NCBI RefSeq assembly: GCF_000374025.1
Contig: NZ_KB893198.1
Coordinates: 1 to 64,000 of the forward strand
Length of the DNA: 64,000 nucleotides
From: Spirosoma panaciterrae DSM 21099
Lineage (GTDB): Bacteria; Bacteroidota; Bacteroidia; Cytophagales; Spirosomataceae
Reading direction: 5' to 3'
Position numbers and translations under genes: made by a program. Position 1 is the first letter of the stretch; every line of letters starts with the position of its first letter. Below the pieces are notes generated by a model, which was not told the DNA's origin, made no database searches, and saw nothing but the letters and a program-made list of their open reading frames with translations. Positions 41,968 through 51,298 of this stretch are shown here, piece after piece.

Positions 41968-43413
41968 ATGAACGCTAAACGTATACTCTTGTTGCTACTG
42001 GGGCCGCTTTTTGTGGCCCAGGCCTGCTGTGCGCAGGACAAGAAAACGGATGATCCATTTATAGCTCGGCCTTATCTCCAGATCGGTCGCACCCCTTCCC
42101 CAGAGAGCCTTCAGCTACTCTGGCATGCATTTGATACGGGCAACGACTGGGTTGTAGAGTATCAACCCAAAGCCAATGCCCCATGGAAGAAAGCGGATAC
42201 CCCTACATCCGTTCGGGTGGCTGTAGCTGGAATTGAGCCGCACCGAGTGTTTCAAACGGCCTTAACCGGTCTGATACCTGGTAGTAAATTCTCGTATCGC
42301 GTCGTAAAAGCCGGGAAAGTGGTGTTTACGACGGAAGGACAAGCCTCTAAAAAAACTGATCAGCCGTACCGATTTGTGGCCTTTGCCGATATTGGGGCCG
42401 AAACACCGGCGCAGAAAAAATTAGCCTCCCAAGCCTATCTGGCGAAACCTGATTTCGTCGTTGTTCCAGGGGATATTGTGTATGAGCGAGGTCTGATTTC
42501 AGAGTACCGGTCCCGTTTCTGGCCAATTTATAATGCCAATCAGGTTGATACATCAGGGGCGCCGTTGTTGCGATCAGTACCGATGGTCGTAGCGCCCGGT
42601 AATCATGACACCGATACCCGTGATCTGGATAAATACCCCGACGCACTGGCATATTATTACTACTGGAACCAGCCACTTAACGGGATAGCCGGTACAGAAG
42701 GAGGGCCACTCGTTCCCTCAATGACGGCTTCGGCAGATAATCGCAAAGCCTTTACTGATGCCGCCGGTGAGGCTTATTTAAAAATGTCGAATTACTCCTT
42801 CGACTATGGAAATTCCCATTGGACAGTGATTGACTCAAATCCCTACGTTGATTTTACCGATAAAGGCTTACAGGATTGGATTACTGCGGATCTGGCCAGC
42901 GCCAAAGACGCAACCTGGCGGTTTGTTATGTTCCACCATCCTGGTTTTAACTCGGCCAGGGAGCATTATGAACAGCAACACACCAGACTTTTGTCTCCTA
43001 TCTTTGAAGCGGGTAAAGTCGATGTGGTCTTTACGGGACATGTGCATAACTACCAACGCTCTTACCCATTGACGTTTGTTCCCGACAAAAAAGGCGTGTT
43101 ATTAGTGGCGAGTATGGGGGCGAAGATGGCCAGGGGCCGTGTAGTTAACGGCCGGTGGACGCTCGATAAAGCCTTTAACGGAACGACAAACACTAGGCCC
43201 AAGGGTATCATTTATCTAGTGACCGGTGCGGGCGGTCAGACACTATACAACCCCGAACAGAATAGCGACCCCGATTCGTGGCAGCGATTTACAGATAAAT
43301 TTTACTCGAACGTACACTCATTTACTGTGGCCGATGTGAATGGGAAAACGCTTAGTATCCGTCAGATTGATGTTAACGGTAAAGAAATTGATTCCTTTAC
43401 CGTAACCAAGTAA
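41968..43413 (+). CDS. Purple-acid-phosphatase-like secreted metallophosphoesterase
   Basis: 481 residues with a signal peptide ending AQACCAQD. An Fn3-like N-terminal domain (about 32–120; RPYLQIGRTPSPESLQLLWH) is followed by the metal site: VAFADIGAE, VVPGDIVYERG, VVAPGNHDTD, MFHHPGF and FTGHVHNYQRSYP. These are the five blocks of purple acid phosphatases and related enzymes, expected to bind two metals and hydrolyse phosphomonoesters or diesters. The second enzyme of this type in the operon; together they should release phosphate outside the inner membrane. Confidence 0.93.
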   Translation: MNAKRILLLLLGPLFVAQACCAQDKKTDDPFIARPYLQIGRTPSPESLQLLWHAFDTGNDWVVEYQPKANAPWKKADTPTSVRVAVAGIEPHRVFQTALTGLIPGSKFSYRVVKAGKVVFTTEGQASKKTDQPYRFVAFADIGAETPAQKKLASQAYLAKPDFVVVPGDIVYERGLISEYRSRFWPIYNANQVDTSGAPLLRSVPMVVAPGNHDTDTRDLDKYPDALAYYYYWNQPLNGIAGTEGGPLVPSMTASADNRKAFTDAAGEAYLKMSNYSFDYGNSHWTVIDSNPYVDFTDKGLQDWITADLASAKDATWRFVMFHHPGFNSAREHYEQQHTRLLSPIFEAGKVDVVFTGHVHNYQRSYPLTFVPDKKGVLLVASMGAKMARGRVVNGRWTLDKAFNGTTNTRPKGIIYLVTGAGGQTLYNPEQNSDPDSWQRFTDKFYSNVHSFTVADVNGKTLSIRQIDVNGKEIDSFTVTK

Positions 43414-43465
43414 TTCAGCCTTGTGTATCCATTCTGGTAAGCCGAGTGATTTTAACGTAAGCCCA

Positions 43466-43495
43466 AATGCCTCAACTCGTACGAGTTGAGGCATT
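43466..43495. terminator. Perfect 30-bp palindrome at the end of the operon
   Basis: Bases 43466–43480 are the exact complement of 43481–43495 (AATGCCTCAACTCGT). As RNA it folds into a 13-bp stem with a GTAC loop. It lies about 50 nt after the phosphatase stop and 33 nt before the convergent EamA stop, so it may end transcription from both sides. The T-run is short. Confidence 0.7.
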
Positions 43496-43528
43496 CCTTA
43501 ATTTAGCATACTGATCATTTAAACTAAT

Positions 43529-43942
43529 TTATAAAATAAGCACTAACGTGCCACCAATAATCAGAATAGCCCCAATAGCGGTCTTCCAGGTTAATACTTC
43601 CCCCAGAAACACAACCGACAGAATGATGGCGATGGCTACACTTAGTTTGTCAACTGGTGCCACCTGCGAAACCTTCCCAAGTTGCAGTGCTTTGAAATAG
43701 CAAATCCACGAGATCCCTGTTGCGACTCCAGACAAAACCAGAAATAGCCAGTTCTGACGACTGAGGCTGGGTAATGTATTGAGGCCGCCCCGCCAAAACA
43801 CCAGGCCCCAGGCCACAAAGAGAATAACGACGGTTCGAATGGCCGTTGCCAGATCAGTATTGACGCCTTTGATACCCACTTTTGCCAAGATGGCTGTTAA
43901 AGCGGCAAACAAAGCGGAGAGTAAGGCATAAATCCACCACAT
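43529..43942 (-). CDS. EamA/DMT-family small transporter
   Basis: 137 residues with about four to five membrane helices, the size of a half-length EamA protein (related to RarD/YdcZ and EmrE-like proteins). WICYFKALQLGKVSQVAPVD and EVLTWKTAIGAILIIGGTLV are EamA signatures. It probably dimerises to transport a small metabolite or cation; substrate unknown. It converges with the phosphatase operon and appears to stand alone. Confidence 0.88.
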   Translation of the reverse strand: MWWIYALLSALFAALTAILAKVGIKGVNTDLATAIRTVVILFVAWGLVFWRGGLNTLPSLSRQNWLFLVLSGVATGISWICYFKALQLGKVSQVAPVDKLSVAIAIILSVVFLGEVLTWKTAIGAILIIGGTLVLIL

Positions 43943-44030
43943 AATTTAGACAGATAAAAAGCAGGTAGTCCTACCGAAGCCCTCTTTATAGTTATTAGAG
44001 GAACCTTTTACAAAAGATAGTCTGAATACT

Positions 44031-44482
44031 TTACCTGGCTGCATATTCCAGCACTATAAATGTTTCTGGCTTCACTACAGGACGGAGCTTTGGGTTTCCA
44101 TCGTGGCTGCCGGAGCTGGCCCATAATCCGCAGTTATCACAAAAATGTAATGACTCGATGGATTGATGGTGATCGTGCGTGTACCCCCGCATAGTCGTTA
44201 GGATTTGAACGGCTTCGAATTTGCCCGGCTTTACTTCTTTTACCACCGTTAATGTACTTTCGCCATTAGAACTGATGGCCGACACAGTCGAGCTGTCAAA
44301 CACGGCTCTATCAGTTCCGCTTCCCGTTTGTACTTCTGCCAGCACCTTGCCCGTTTGCGAATCCAGTACCATCATCACTTTATTACGGGTACTGAACAAC
44401 CGGTGGTGCGGTTTGTTAAAAGCCAGACCGGTGGGTTGTTCGCCTTTGCCTAATTTCCAATAATGTTTGACGGCCAGTGACT
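44031..44482 (-). pseudogene. YncE-like propeller remnant with compensating frameshifts
   Basis: The minus-strand frame reads KLGKGEQPTGLAFNKPHHRL, RNKVMMVLDSQTGKVLAEVQ and SAISSNGESTLTVVKEVKPG, clearly the last blades of a YncE/YVTN propeller. In the C-terminal part, the family sequence ITINPSSHYIFVITADYGPA appears one frame over, and the original frame resumes as LRPVVKPETFIVLEY. Two indels that cancel, plus loss of the N-terminal two thirds, mark a decayed gene. It is a paralogue of the YncE-like gene at 35551. Confidence 0.75.
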
Positions 44483-44801
44483 TGGATCAAAAACACAATT
44501 CGCCATGGTAATTTCAATCGTTCGATTCTAGTTCACATTGGATCGAACCAGTTCATAATCACAAATCAGGGTGACCCGCTTCCGTTTCCAATCAAACTTT
44601 GCTGTAGTCCACGAGTCTAGGCTTAGCCTTGGTCAAGGAAATTGCTGAGCGGCATGAATGTACATTATTCTTACTTGGCAACCCAGCGTCAACACCTTTT
44701 TCAGGTGGATTTCTGAGTAAAGACTACTATCTACTGCAACTTCAAAATTACTTTAGAATGCCCCGGTAGTTTTGAGGCAGAAACTTTAACAATAGACACA
44801 A

Positions 44802-45257
44802 ATGAAAACGTCCTTAATGAGTGCGCTTGTCATTTTCTCAATGGCCCATTATGCAACGGTTGCCTTTACGCATTCTATCATTTTGACTAAACCTGCGCTA
44901 ATACTGGTGACGATTGATGTACCGGCGGCCGTGAAAGCCACCGTTGCCAAACTTTATCCCGGTGCGAAAGGGGTGAGATGGGAGAAAGAAGATGGGAATT
45001 ACGAAGCCGGTTTGACTCATAACGGTAAAGAGCTGTCGCTGGTGATCGATGCGACGGGTAACCTGATCGAAACCGAAACGACCATTGCTGTTTCGGCATT
45101 ACCGGCATCTGTTCATGCGTATGTCGCTAAACACCATGTGGGTAAAAAAATTAAGGAAGCCGCCGAAATCGTCGATGCGAAAGGCAAGAAAACCTACGAA
45201 GCCGAAGTCGGTGGTAAAGATCTGATTTTCGACGAGAAAGGCCAGTTTATTAAATAA
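44802..45257 (+). CDS. Secreted PepSY-like protein
   Basis: 151 residues with a signal segment (about 1–23). Two tandem PepSY-like units follow: VPAAVKATVAKLYPGAKGVR with WEKEDGNYEAGLTHNGKEL, and LPASVHAYVAKHHVGKKIKE with KTYEAEVGGKDLIFDEKGQF. This is the putative beta-lactamase-inhibitor-like, PepSY-like family of Bacteroidota, periplasmic and of unknown role. A terminator follows 19 nt after the stop, so it is probably monocistronic. Confidence 0.88.
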   Translation: MKTSLMSALVIFSMAHYATVAFTHSIILTKPALILVTIDVPAAVKATVAKLYPGAKGVRWEKEDGNYEAGLTHNGKELSLVIDATGNLIETETTIAVSALPASVHAYVAKHHVGKKIKEAAEIVDAKGKKTYEAEVGGKDLIFDEKGQFIK

Positions 45258-45276
45258 ATCCATAGATTGACTGATG

Positions 45277-45322
45277 TCGTGGCGCGCCGATCGACACTAA
45301 CTAAGCGGGCCACGATTTTTTA
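45277..45322 (+). terminator. Intrinsic terminator after the PepSY-like gene
   Basis: TCGTGGC (45277–45283) pairs with GCCACGA (45309–45315), an inner GGCGCGCC palindrome lies beside it, and TTTTTTATT follows. Confidence 0.75.
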
Positions 45323-45588
45323 TTCAGCCAGCCAATAGGGGGGGGCAACGGGGTAGTATAGATATTTCGCCTATTTAGTGCTAATTCATGATGGGATAGT
45401 GGTAAGTTTGTGCGATCTGGCAATTTTCAATGTTTTACTCTCACGTTATGCAGCTTAAAATTACAGGGTTTCTCTTTTTGGCCGACCTAAGCCGTCTGAT
45501 CCTGAATCTTTGAGCGGAACGCTTTTCGGGTGGACCTCAAAGGCAGCCTGAACTCCAGTCAAAACTGTCTCATTGAAGGGGTAAGGAC

Positions 45589-45607
45589 ATCTGTAATTCG
45601 GGCGTTT
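45589..45607. repeat. Intergenic repeat, copy A
   Basis: ATCTGTAATTCGGGCGTTT, identical over 19 bp to 46369–46387. It is preceded by AAAACTGTCTCATTG, which resembles the left hairpin arm of copy C at 52171–52238. Confidence 0.7.
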
Positions 45608-45710
45608 AATGAGATGGTGAACTAGTGGCCACTAGCAAACTTATGGTGGCAACCAACTGACGGGTATCACTCATCGCTTATATTCACTAGCTAAACTACG
45701 AATCCAGTCT

Positions 45711-46250
45711 ATGGCCACAAAAGGACAAATTTTGGATATGACTCCCGTCGGCATGAAGTTTACCGTCTTACAAGCGAGTGCCGACACCCAAGGTCAATCA
45801 TTAGTGCTCCATTGGGAGTTGCTGCCGGGGTGTAATATGAAGGACCCCTTAGTACATATGCACCCCGATGCCATCGAAACCTATGAGGTCCTGGAGGGGG
45901 AAATGGAGTTTTATATCCATAACCAATGGGTAGCTGCTAAAAAGGGAGACCACCTGTCGGTTCCCAAAGGGGTTACCCATTGTTTTCGAAACCCGAGCCC
46001 GACACCCGTGCGCGTCTTGAACACTCATCAGCCAGCCTTGAAAATGGAAGACTATTTTGAAGATGTCTGTAAGGTGCTGGATAAGGTTACTGACCAGCGT
46101 CGAAAACGGTTTAGGATGAGTCCCCGAACGATGCTGTATATGAGTGTACTCATGAATACCTATCGCGGGGAGATTATTGCCAGAAATCCCCCTGATGGGG
46201 CCATCAAGGTGCTAGGTTGGGTGGCTAAAGTCTTGGGTATAAAGTATTAA
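45711..46250 (+). CDS. Cupin-domain protein
   Basis: 179 residues. The cupin motif 1 region is HMHPDAIETYEVLEGEMEFY, with two His-type ligands and a Glu; motif 2 is GDHLSVPKGVTHCFRNPSPT with a His. A helical tail follows (MEDYFEDVCKVLDKV), with a hydrophobic C-terminus. It should bind a metal in a small beta-barrel and may be an isomerase, dioxygenase or a sensor; the substrate is unknown. Both sides carry a copy of the same 19-bp repeat. Confidence 0.88.
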   Translation: MATKGQILDMTPVGMKFTVLQASADTQGQSLVLHWELLPGCNMKDPLVHMHPDAIETYEVLEGEMEFYIHNQWVAAKKGDHLSVPKGVTHCFRNPSPTPVRVLNTHQPALKMEDYFEDVCKVLDKVTDQRRKRFRMSPRTMLYMSVLMNTYRGEIIARNPPDGAIKVLGWVAKVLGIKY

Positions 46251-46321
46251 CGGATGGGGTGTCTGGCCGGCTTCTATCAGAGTCAGCTGGCGGCCAATCA
46301 AAACACTGGCACTAAGCGCTT

Positions 46322-46387
46322 CGTCGTCTGTTTAAACGCTCCCAACTGAGACGAATAGCGATTGGCGTATCTGTAATTCGGGCGTTT
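46322..46387. repeat. Intergenic repeat, copy B
   Basis: It contains AACTGAGACGAATAGCGATT and the exact 19-bp ATCTGTAATTCGGGCGTTT of copy A. It matches the right half of copy C (CTGAGACGAAGCGAGATT … AATTCGGCGTTTT). Confidence 0.6.
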
Positions 46388-46406
46388 CTTAATACATTAG
46401 CATTAC

Positions 46407-48497
46407 TTAGCTCAAAGCGGGTAACTGAATGACAAACTTAGTGCCTTCCCCTTCCTGGCTTTCTACTGTCAGGCTACCACCGTGCCCTTTGGTGACTATA
46501 TCATAGCTCAAGCTTAGTCCCAGTCCCGTCCCATCGCCGGTCGGTTTAGTGGTGAAGAAGGGCTGGAAGATTTTATCATGAATGGTTTCAGAAATACCCG
46601 TGCCGTTGTCCCGCACACAGAGTAACAACCGCCCCGGCTCCTTCCGGGTACTTACCCACACCATCGGCGCGTAACCAGACTGGGCCTGCATTACCCGTTG
46701 GCTAACGGCATAAAAGGCGTTGTTGTAGAGGTTTAACAGTACCCGGCCTATGTCTTGAGCCACCACCGAGACAGTGGGTAAGTCAGTGGCAAAGCCGGTG
46801 ATGAGCTGGCAATTGAAGTTCTTATCCTTTGATTTGAATCCGTGATAAGCCAACCGCAGGTACTCCTCGGCTACAGCGTTGAGATTGGTGGATTGTTTCT
46901 CGCCGGTACCGATGCGGGAGTGCTCCAACATCCCTTTGACAATGGCCGAAGCTCGACCCCCGTGGTGGGTAATCTTTTGCAGGTTTTGGGTAAGGTCGCT
47001 AAGGATCTCCTCGGCATACTCTTTATCCGTATCCGGCAGTTTTTGAAACGGTCCCTCTTTCAATTCGTCGACCAGTTCGGTGCTGACTTCTGAGAAATTA
47101 TTGACGAAGTTCAAGGGGTTCTGAATCTCGTGAGCAATACCGGCTGTGAGCTCACCCAGACTGGCCAGCTTTTCTTGCTGGATCAGTTGGGATTGAGTGG
47201 CTCTTAGCGTTGTGAGCGATTCTTGTAGCTGAGTGGTGCGCTGCTCGACTTTCTCTTCCAGCTCCCGGTTTTGCCTTTCAATGAGTTGCTGGTTTAGTTG
47301 AGCCAGAGCCAGTTGCTGATCAATAGCATTTTCCCGCTGTTTTTTTAACAGATTTACTTTGTAAGAGAGCGCCAGGGTAAATACAACAATCTCAGCGATG
47401 GAGGCCAACATAACACTATATGCCTTTGTAAATGTATAGGGGAATGGCCCCATTGCATAGCCAGCCCCAAGCCAAATCAGCAGGATTCCCAGTAGGAAAT
47501 ACCAGCCTGGTTTAAACCCTTGTCGGATGGCCACTATACCCGCCAGCACCGAAAAAAGCAGATCCAATAGGGCTCCTGCGAAGGAACATAACAACGTGAA
47601 CAATGAATCCTGGTTGGTCACAAATACATTACACAAGGCCCCTACCACTAAAGCTCCGATTATCGCAAGGCCTAATCGCCACAGCAATCTGGAGCGCTGA
47701 CTGACTTGTAAAAATAGAAGGGCAAATAGTACATGGTCGGCCGACGACAGGAAGGTTATAGATAAAAAATGACGCTTAAACAAGCTAAAATAGGCAGGCA
47801 TCCACTCATTAAAATATCCCTCAAGGATCCCGTAATTAACCCCTAAAAGGGCTACCCAAACGGCATACGTGAGATGGTCAGGATCGCGTAGCTGAGCAAA
47901 GAGCAGTAAATTATACAGGATGATAATGAGCGCAAAACCGTAATAGAAGCCCCCAAATAGGTCTTCCATCAGAAAAAAAGTGGTAAGCTCTTGGCTGGGA
48001 ATGATTCGAACGGACGCCGGAAGACTAGAGGATTGCCAATAGAAGGTATAGCGTTTGGAAGGCTGAAGAGTTACCTCTGCTATTCGGGTGCTCTTAAACT
48101 GAGCTTTAACCCAAAACAATTCCTTATGGGGTGGTCCTAGGCTGTGTTTCCCTGTAAGCTGATTCCCCTCGACCTGATAGAGGTTAACCGGAGCAAGTAA
48201 TGATAGGTCAGTGCCTACATAAACGGTGGTTGGAACAGCTGTTTGAACGACAAACCTGACCCATCGTTCCCGGTTCATCGGAGCGTTGGTGCTTTCCTTT
48301 CCAAGGGGTACAAACCGATAATGGTCCGGGTGTTTAAGTAAGGAGTCAATGGTAACGGTCAGCCCAGGCTTATCGACCAGAACGCTACTGCTTTCCAGAA
48401 TAGAGGCGCTTTGTCTAGATTCAGTTAGACGGATGGATTGTGCAATGCTAGCAGAGAAAAAAAGAAGTAAACAAAAAGAAGGGATTAGTCGCTTCAT
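46407..48497 (-). CDS. 7TMR-DISM sensor histidine kinase
   Basis: 696 residues. A signal peptide and an extracytoplasmic 7TMR-DISMED2 domain (about 25–165) are followed by seven membrane helices (about 180–385; FYYGFALIIILYNLLLF is typical), a coiled coil (385–445), HisKA with LGELTAGIAHEIQNPLNFVN (His456) and HATPase_c with LYNNAFYAV, RDNGTGIS and GTGLGLSLSYDIV. It should sense an extracellular ligand, possibly a carbohydrate. No response-regulator gene is adjacent, so it is an orphan kinase. Confidence 0.93.
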   Translation of the reverse strand: MKRLIPSFCLLLFFSASIAQSIRLTESRQSASILESSSVLVDKPGLTVTIDSLLKHPDHYRFVPLGKESTNAPMNRERWVRFVVQTAVPTTVYVGTDLSLLAPVNLYQVEGNQLTGKHSLGPPHKELFWVKAQFKSTRIAEVTLQPSKRYTFYWQSSSLPASVRIIPSQELTTFFLMEDLFGGFYYGFALIIILYNLLLFAQLRDPDHLTYAVWVALLGVNYGILEGYFNEWMPAYFSLFKRHFLSITFLSSADHVLFALLFLQVSQRSRLLWRLGLAIIGALVVGALCNVFVTNQDSLFTLLCSFAGALLDLLFSVLAGIVAIRQGFKPGWYFLLGILLIWLGAGYAMGPFPYTFTKAYSVMLASIAEIVVFTLALSYKVNLLKKQRENAIDQQLALAQLNQQLIERQNRELEEKVEQRTTQLQESLTTLRATQSQLIQQEKLASLGELTAGIAHEIQNPLNFVNNFSEVSTELVDELKEGPFQKLPDTDKEYAEEILSDLTQNLQKITHHGGRASAIVKGMLEHSRIGTGEKQSTNLNAVAEEYLRLAYHGFKSKDKNFNCQLITGFATDLPTVSVVAQDIGRVLLNLYNNAFYAVSQRVMQAQSGYAPMVWVSTRKEPGRLLLCVRDNGTGISETIHDKIFQPFFTTKPTGDGTGLGLSLSYDIVTKGHGGSLTVESQEGEGTKFVIQLPALS

Positions 48498-48643
48498 CAG
48501 CAGTGGGTTATGGTAGCGAATATAAGCATATGGACTTATTCAGCCACGCCCTGCGGTGGCTTCTTCAAGCTGCAATTAGTAGCTCATCACTCGTCATCAC
48601 ATTTAGCAGAACGAGGGCGGATTCTATAGGATGAAACTACGAT

Positions 48644-48686
48644 ATATGGGCCTTACCTGAAACTTTGTTTTAGGTAAGGCCCATAT
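48644..48686. terminator. Perfect 15-bp hairpin upstream of the 7TMR-DISM kinase
   Basis: Arms 48644–48658 and 48672–48686 with a 13-nt loop. It lies between two minus-strand genes, about 135 nt after the stop of the hydrolase and 150 nt before the kinase start, so on either strand its role is uncertain. No T-run. Confidence 0.5.
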
Positions 48687-48820
48687 GAGATGCAGGTATA
48701 CCAATCTTACCCATATCTCAAACAGGAGCTACTTGTGAGACGAGGAGCGAAAAGTGTCCCTTTAAAATGGGAGTTTAAAGAACCACGTATCTAAACAATC
48801 CTTCATCGTAAAAAAGTGCT

Positions 48821-49912
48821 TTAAGGACGAGCTGACAAATATTTTTTTAAAAAATTGTTCAGATCCCTGAACACACTTTGGGATTCAGGAACATCAGGAA
48901 GTAACATATAATCTCCATGACTCATCCCTTCAATCACCACTAAATCAGCCTCCGTGCCAACATCTCTCAGTTTTCGGTGAGTGCGCACCGTATTGCTCAA
49001 AAAAAGATCCCTGGTTCCGGTTACAAGAAAGGTTGGTGGAAATCCAGAAAGGTCCCCATAAATTGGGGATAAGTAAGGATCTTTTAAACTAATGCCGTTG
49101 CCATATAACTTTGCGGCACTTTCTAAGAATCCATCATTCGTAACTAATGAACGGTCTATTCCTTCATTGATATAATAACTGTCACCTGTCTTGGTTAAAT
49201 CAGACCAGGGAGTTCCCAGAAAAACGGCATTCGGCAACTTCAATTTCAGCTCCTTCATTCTTAGAATAGCGGCCATGGTTAACCCTCCGCCAGCCGAAGT
49301 ACCACCTATAACTACTTTATAAGTGGGGTACATGTCAAGAAGCCCTTTGTAAGCCCCTATAACATCATCTAATGCCGCTGGGTAGGGATGGTCTGGTGGC
49401 ATTTTATAATCTACTGAAAGAACTGGCATTTTAAGCAACGTTGCCAAAAGAATCCCTTCTCTAATGCCGGCTTTGCCAGCCGAAAATACATAAGCACCGC
49501 CATGAATATGAATAAACACGACCTTCCCTAAAACACCAGGCCCTGTTTTGGGATCAATGTGATAAACAGAAACGCCCCCAATTGTCTTTTGTTCAACAGT
49601 AACGTTCAGTTTTTGAGCCATTTCTGTCACATTGAGTACTTCCTGCTTAGCTAAAGCATTCTGTATTGTCTTCCATTCTGCTTGATTCTTTGGTACATAT
49701 TGCCGCGTAGTATAATCAGGTTGCGGTATAGAGGAAATTGACAAGTTAAGTTCCTTGCTGACTGCCGAAGGTGGGGGCACAACCCTGTTCTTAATGATCC
49801 AAGCCGAACTATTCTTCACTGAATCGTTCGCTGGCTTTATTGATTGAGCTTTACCAAGTAAAAACGAACCTAGGCCAATCGTATAGATAAAAAATATAAA
49901 AGTGGTTCTCAT
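48821..49912 (-). CDS. Secreted alpha/beta hydrolase (HSL-like esterase family)
   Basis: 363 residues with a signal peptide (MRTTFIFFIYTIGLGSFLLG, AQS). The oxyanion motif HIHGGAYVFS, the nucleophile elbow GGTSAGGGL, the Asp in TGTRDLFLS and the His in EGMSHGDYML form the hormone-sensitive-lipase-like catalytic site. Esterases and lactone hydrolases are common in this family. It should act in the periplasm. No neighbouring gene suggests the substrate. It is bordered by about 300-nt and 550-nt gene-free stretches. Confidence 0.93.
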   Translation of the reverse strand: MRTTFIFFIYTIGLGSFLLGKAQSIKPANDSVKNSSAWIIKNRVVPPPSAVSKELNLSISSIPQPDYTTRQYVPKNQAEWKTIQNALAKQEVLNVTEMAQKLNVTVEQKTIGGVSVYHIDPKTGPGVLGKVVFIHIHGGAYVFSAGKAGIREGILLATLLKMPVLSVDYKMPPDHPYPAALDDVIGAYKGLLDMYPTYKVVIGGTSAGGGLTMAAILRMKELKLKLPNAVFLGTPWSDLTKTGDSYYINEGIDRSLVTNDGFLESAAKLYGNGISLKDPYLSPIYGDLSGFPPTFLVTGTRDLFLSNTVRTHRKLRDVGTEADLVVIEGMSHGDYMLLPDVPESQSVFRDLNNFLKKYLSARP

Positions 49913-50465
49913 GGGATTAAAATTTTCGTGAATGATGATTAAAAAACTCTGCTTTTAACGCACTTTACTCAAAGAGCAAATTGGCCCTACTCAACGACCC
50001 GAGGGCTTATCGAGGGTTTGTGAGTAGTGAGTTAAGCAACTCAATAGCCGAAACGGCACCTTTTTATACGCGTTAGGATGTTACTAGACATTTATAATGT
50101 ACTACTGCTCAATAGAAAAAGGCGTACCTCATTTTAGGATTTGTATGTTGGAGAACTCGATGATTCGTCTAAAAATCTTCCTTGGGAACGACTCCCTGTC
50201 GAAGGAAAGCCTACCAAAGGGAGCGAACAACAACGTACGGAACCGATTATACGTCAACTGACAAAGCTCAACCAGGCGCCCATCCGCTTTGGGCCAACCT
50301 GTCCAATGAGGTTGTTAGCTTATCTGCCACAAGTCTAAAGCATGCCTGTCGCTGGTAACCCGCCCAGCAAGCCTATTCTAGACCATCCAACCGTTGTTAG
50401 AGCAAATAAATGAAGGTGCTATTGCTTACCGGTAGTAAACCGAACAAATGTTGATCGAAACAAGC
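49913..50465. other. Gene-free stretch, 553 nt
   Basis: No credible gene on either strand. A plus-strand frame from 50141 to 50338 is protein-like in part (WERLPVEGKPTKGSEQQRTE) but has no start signal or family match and could be a decayed fragment. I see no RNA gene or clear repeat. Confidence 0.5.
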
Positions 50466-50903
50466 TTAGTGTGGAGGCAGACTGGTATTATTAATATCGC
50501 GGTAGAGTTTCCAGCTACCGTTCTCCTGTTTCCAAATGGCGATGTATTTACCTGTATCCAACTGGGTATCATTCGCACCATAAGCCGTATAACGACCTCG
50601 CTCGATAAGTACGTTTCCCTGCTGTTCAGCTTCGATCGCTTCAAGTTTCATCCGTTTTATACCTGAGTCAAACACATACTTGTAGAATTTACCGATGGCC
50701 ACATTTCCCTGGATGGCTTCACTGTTGGGACTCATAAGGAGGGCGTCTGTCGTGTAAAAGCTATCCATCCCAACTGCTCCTTTTGCATATGCATCCATGA
50801 ATGCCTGATTGGCGGCAATTACCGTGGCTTTCATGTCCTTCTGCGCCCAGGCAGGCAGGGAAGTTAATAGAAAGAGTGTGGAAATGATTAATACGTAGCG
50901 CAT
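50466..50903 (-). CDS. Secreted SnoaL-like/DUF4440 protein
   Basis: 145 residues with signal peptide MRYVLIISTLFLLTSLPAWA. The mature part (ANQAFMDAYAKGAVGMDSFY, LIERGRYTAYGANDTQ, YIAIWKQENGSWKLYRDI) matches the DUF4440/SnoaL-like NTF2 fold. This is a cone-shaped domain with a ligand pocket, found in binding proteins and small-molecule isomerases. The role here is unknown. It stands alone. Confidence 0.88.
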   Translation of the reverse strand: MRYVLIISTLFLLTSLPAWAQKDMKATVIAANQAFMDAYAKGAVGMDSFYTTDALLMSPNSEAIQGNVAIGKFYKYVFDSGIKRMKLEAIEAEQQGNVLIERGRYTAYGANDTQLDTGKYIAIWKQENGSWKLYRDINNTSLPPH

Positions 50904-50984
50904 GGTGGTAAGTGATTAGTTATGAGTAGTTAATATCAAATTCTATATAATAAGCCCAATTTTTAGAACCTTAATTTTCGAGCC

Positions 50985-51200
50985 GCGCTGCCTGTCGCCG
51001 AAACGCTACCCCGCCAGTTGTAAAAGCGGGGCGGCCCGTGCCGTGGCTTCACTAATACCATGTTCACGGGAGATCTAGGCGACGCCGGGTCACCGGAGCG
51101 GTTTGTTCGCCATCTTGTTGCTTAAGACCGGGACGCCGGAGCGTTCGCCACAATGGCACAGGCCACCCTGCTGCAATTCGGTGAGTCGTTCGGACCCCCG
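50985..51200. other. GC-rich intergenic patch with short internal repeats
   Basis: Bases about 50985–51200 are markedly more GC-rich than the flanks and contain CGCCGGGTCACCGGAGCG and CGGGACGCCGGAGCGTTC within 50 nt. No open gene fits. It may be a decayed mobile sequence. Confidence 0.4.
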
Positions 51201-51298
51201 ATGCGGTTGCTTTCATTTCCCTTTTTTGATTATAGTGAAAGTTAAGTTTTTTACCTTACTTTTCACTGGCTCACTTTCAAGGGTTCAGGACACATGGT

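Noticed and set aside
50141-50338. Plus-strand frame of 65 codons upstream of the SnoaL-like gene
   Set aside because: No family or start context; retained only as a possible remnant in the gene-free stretch.
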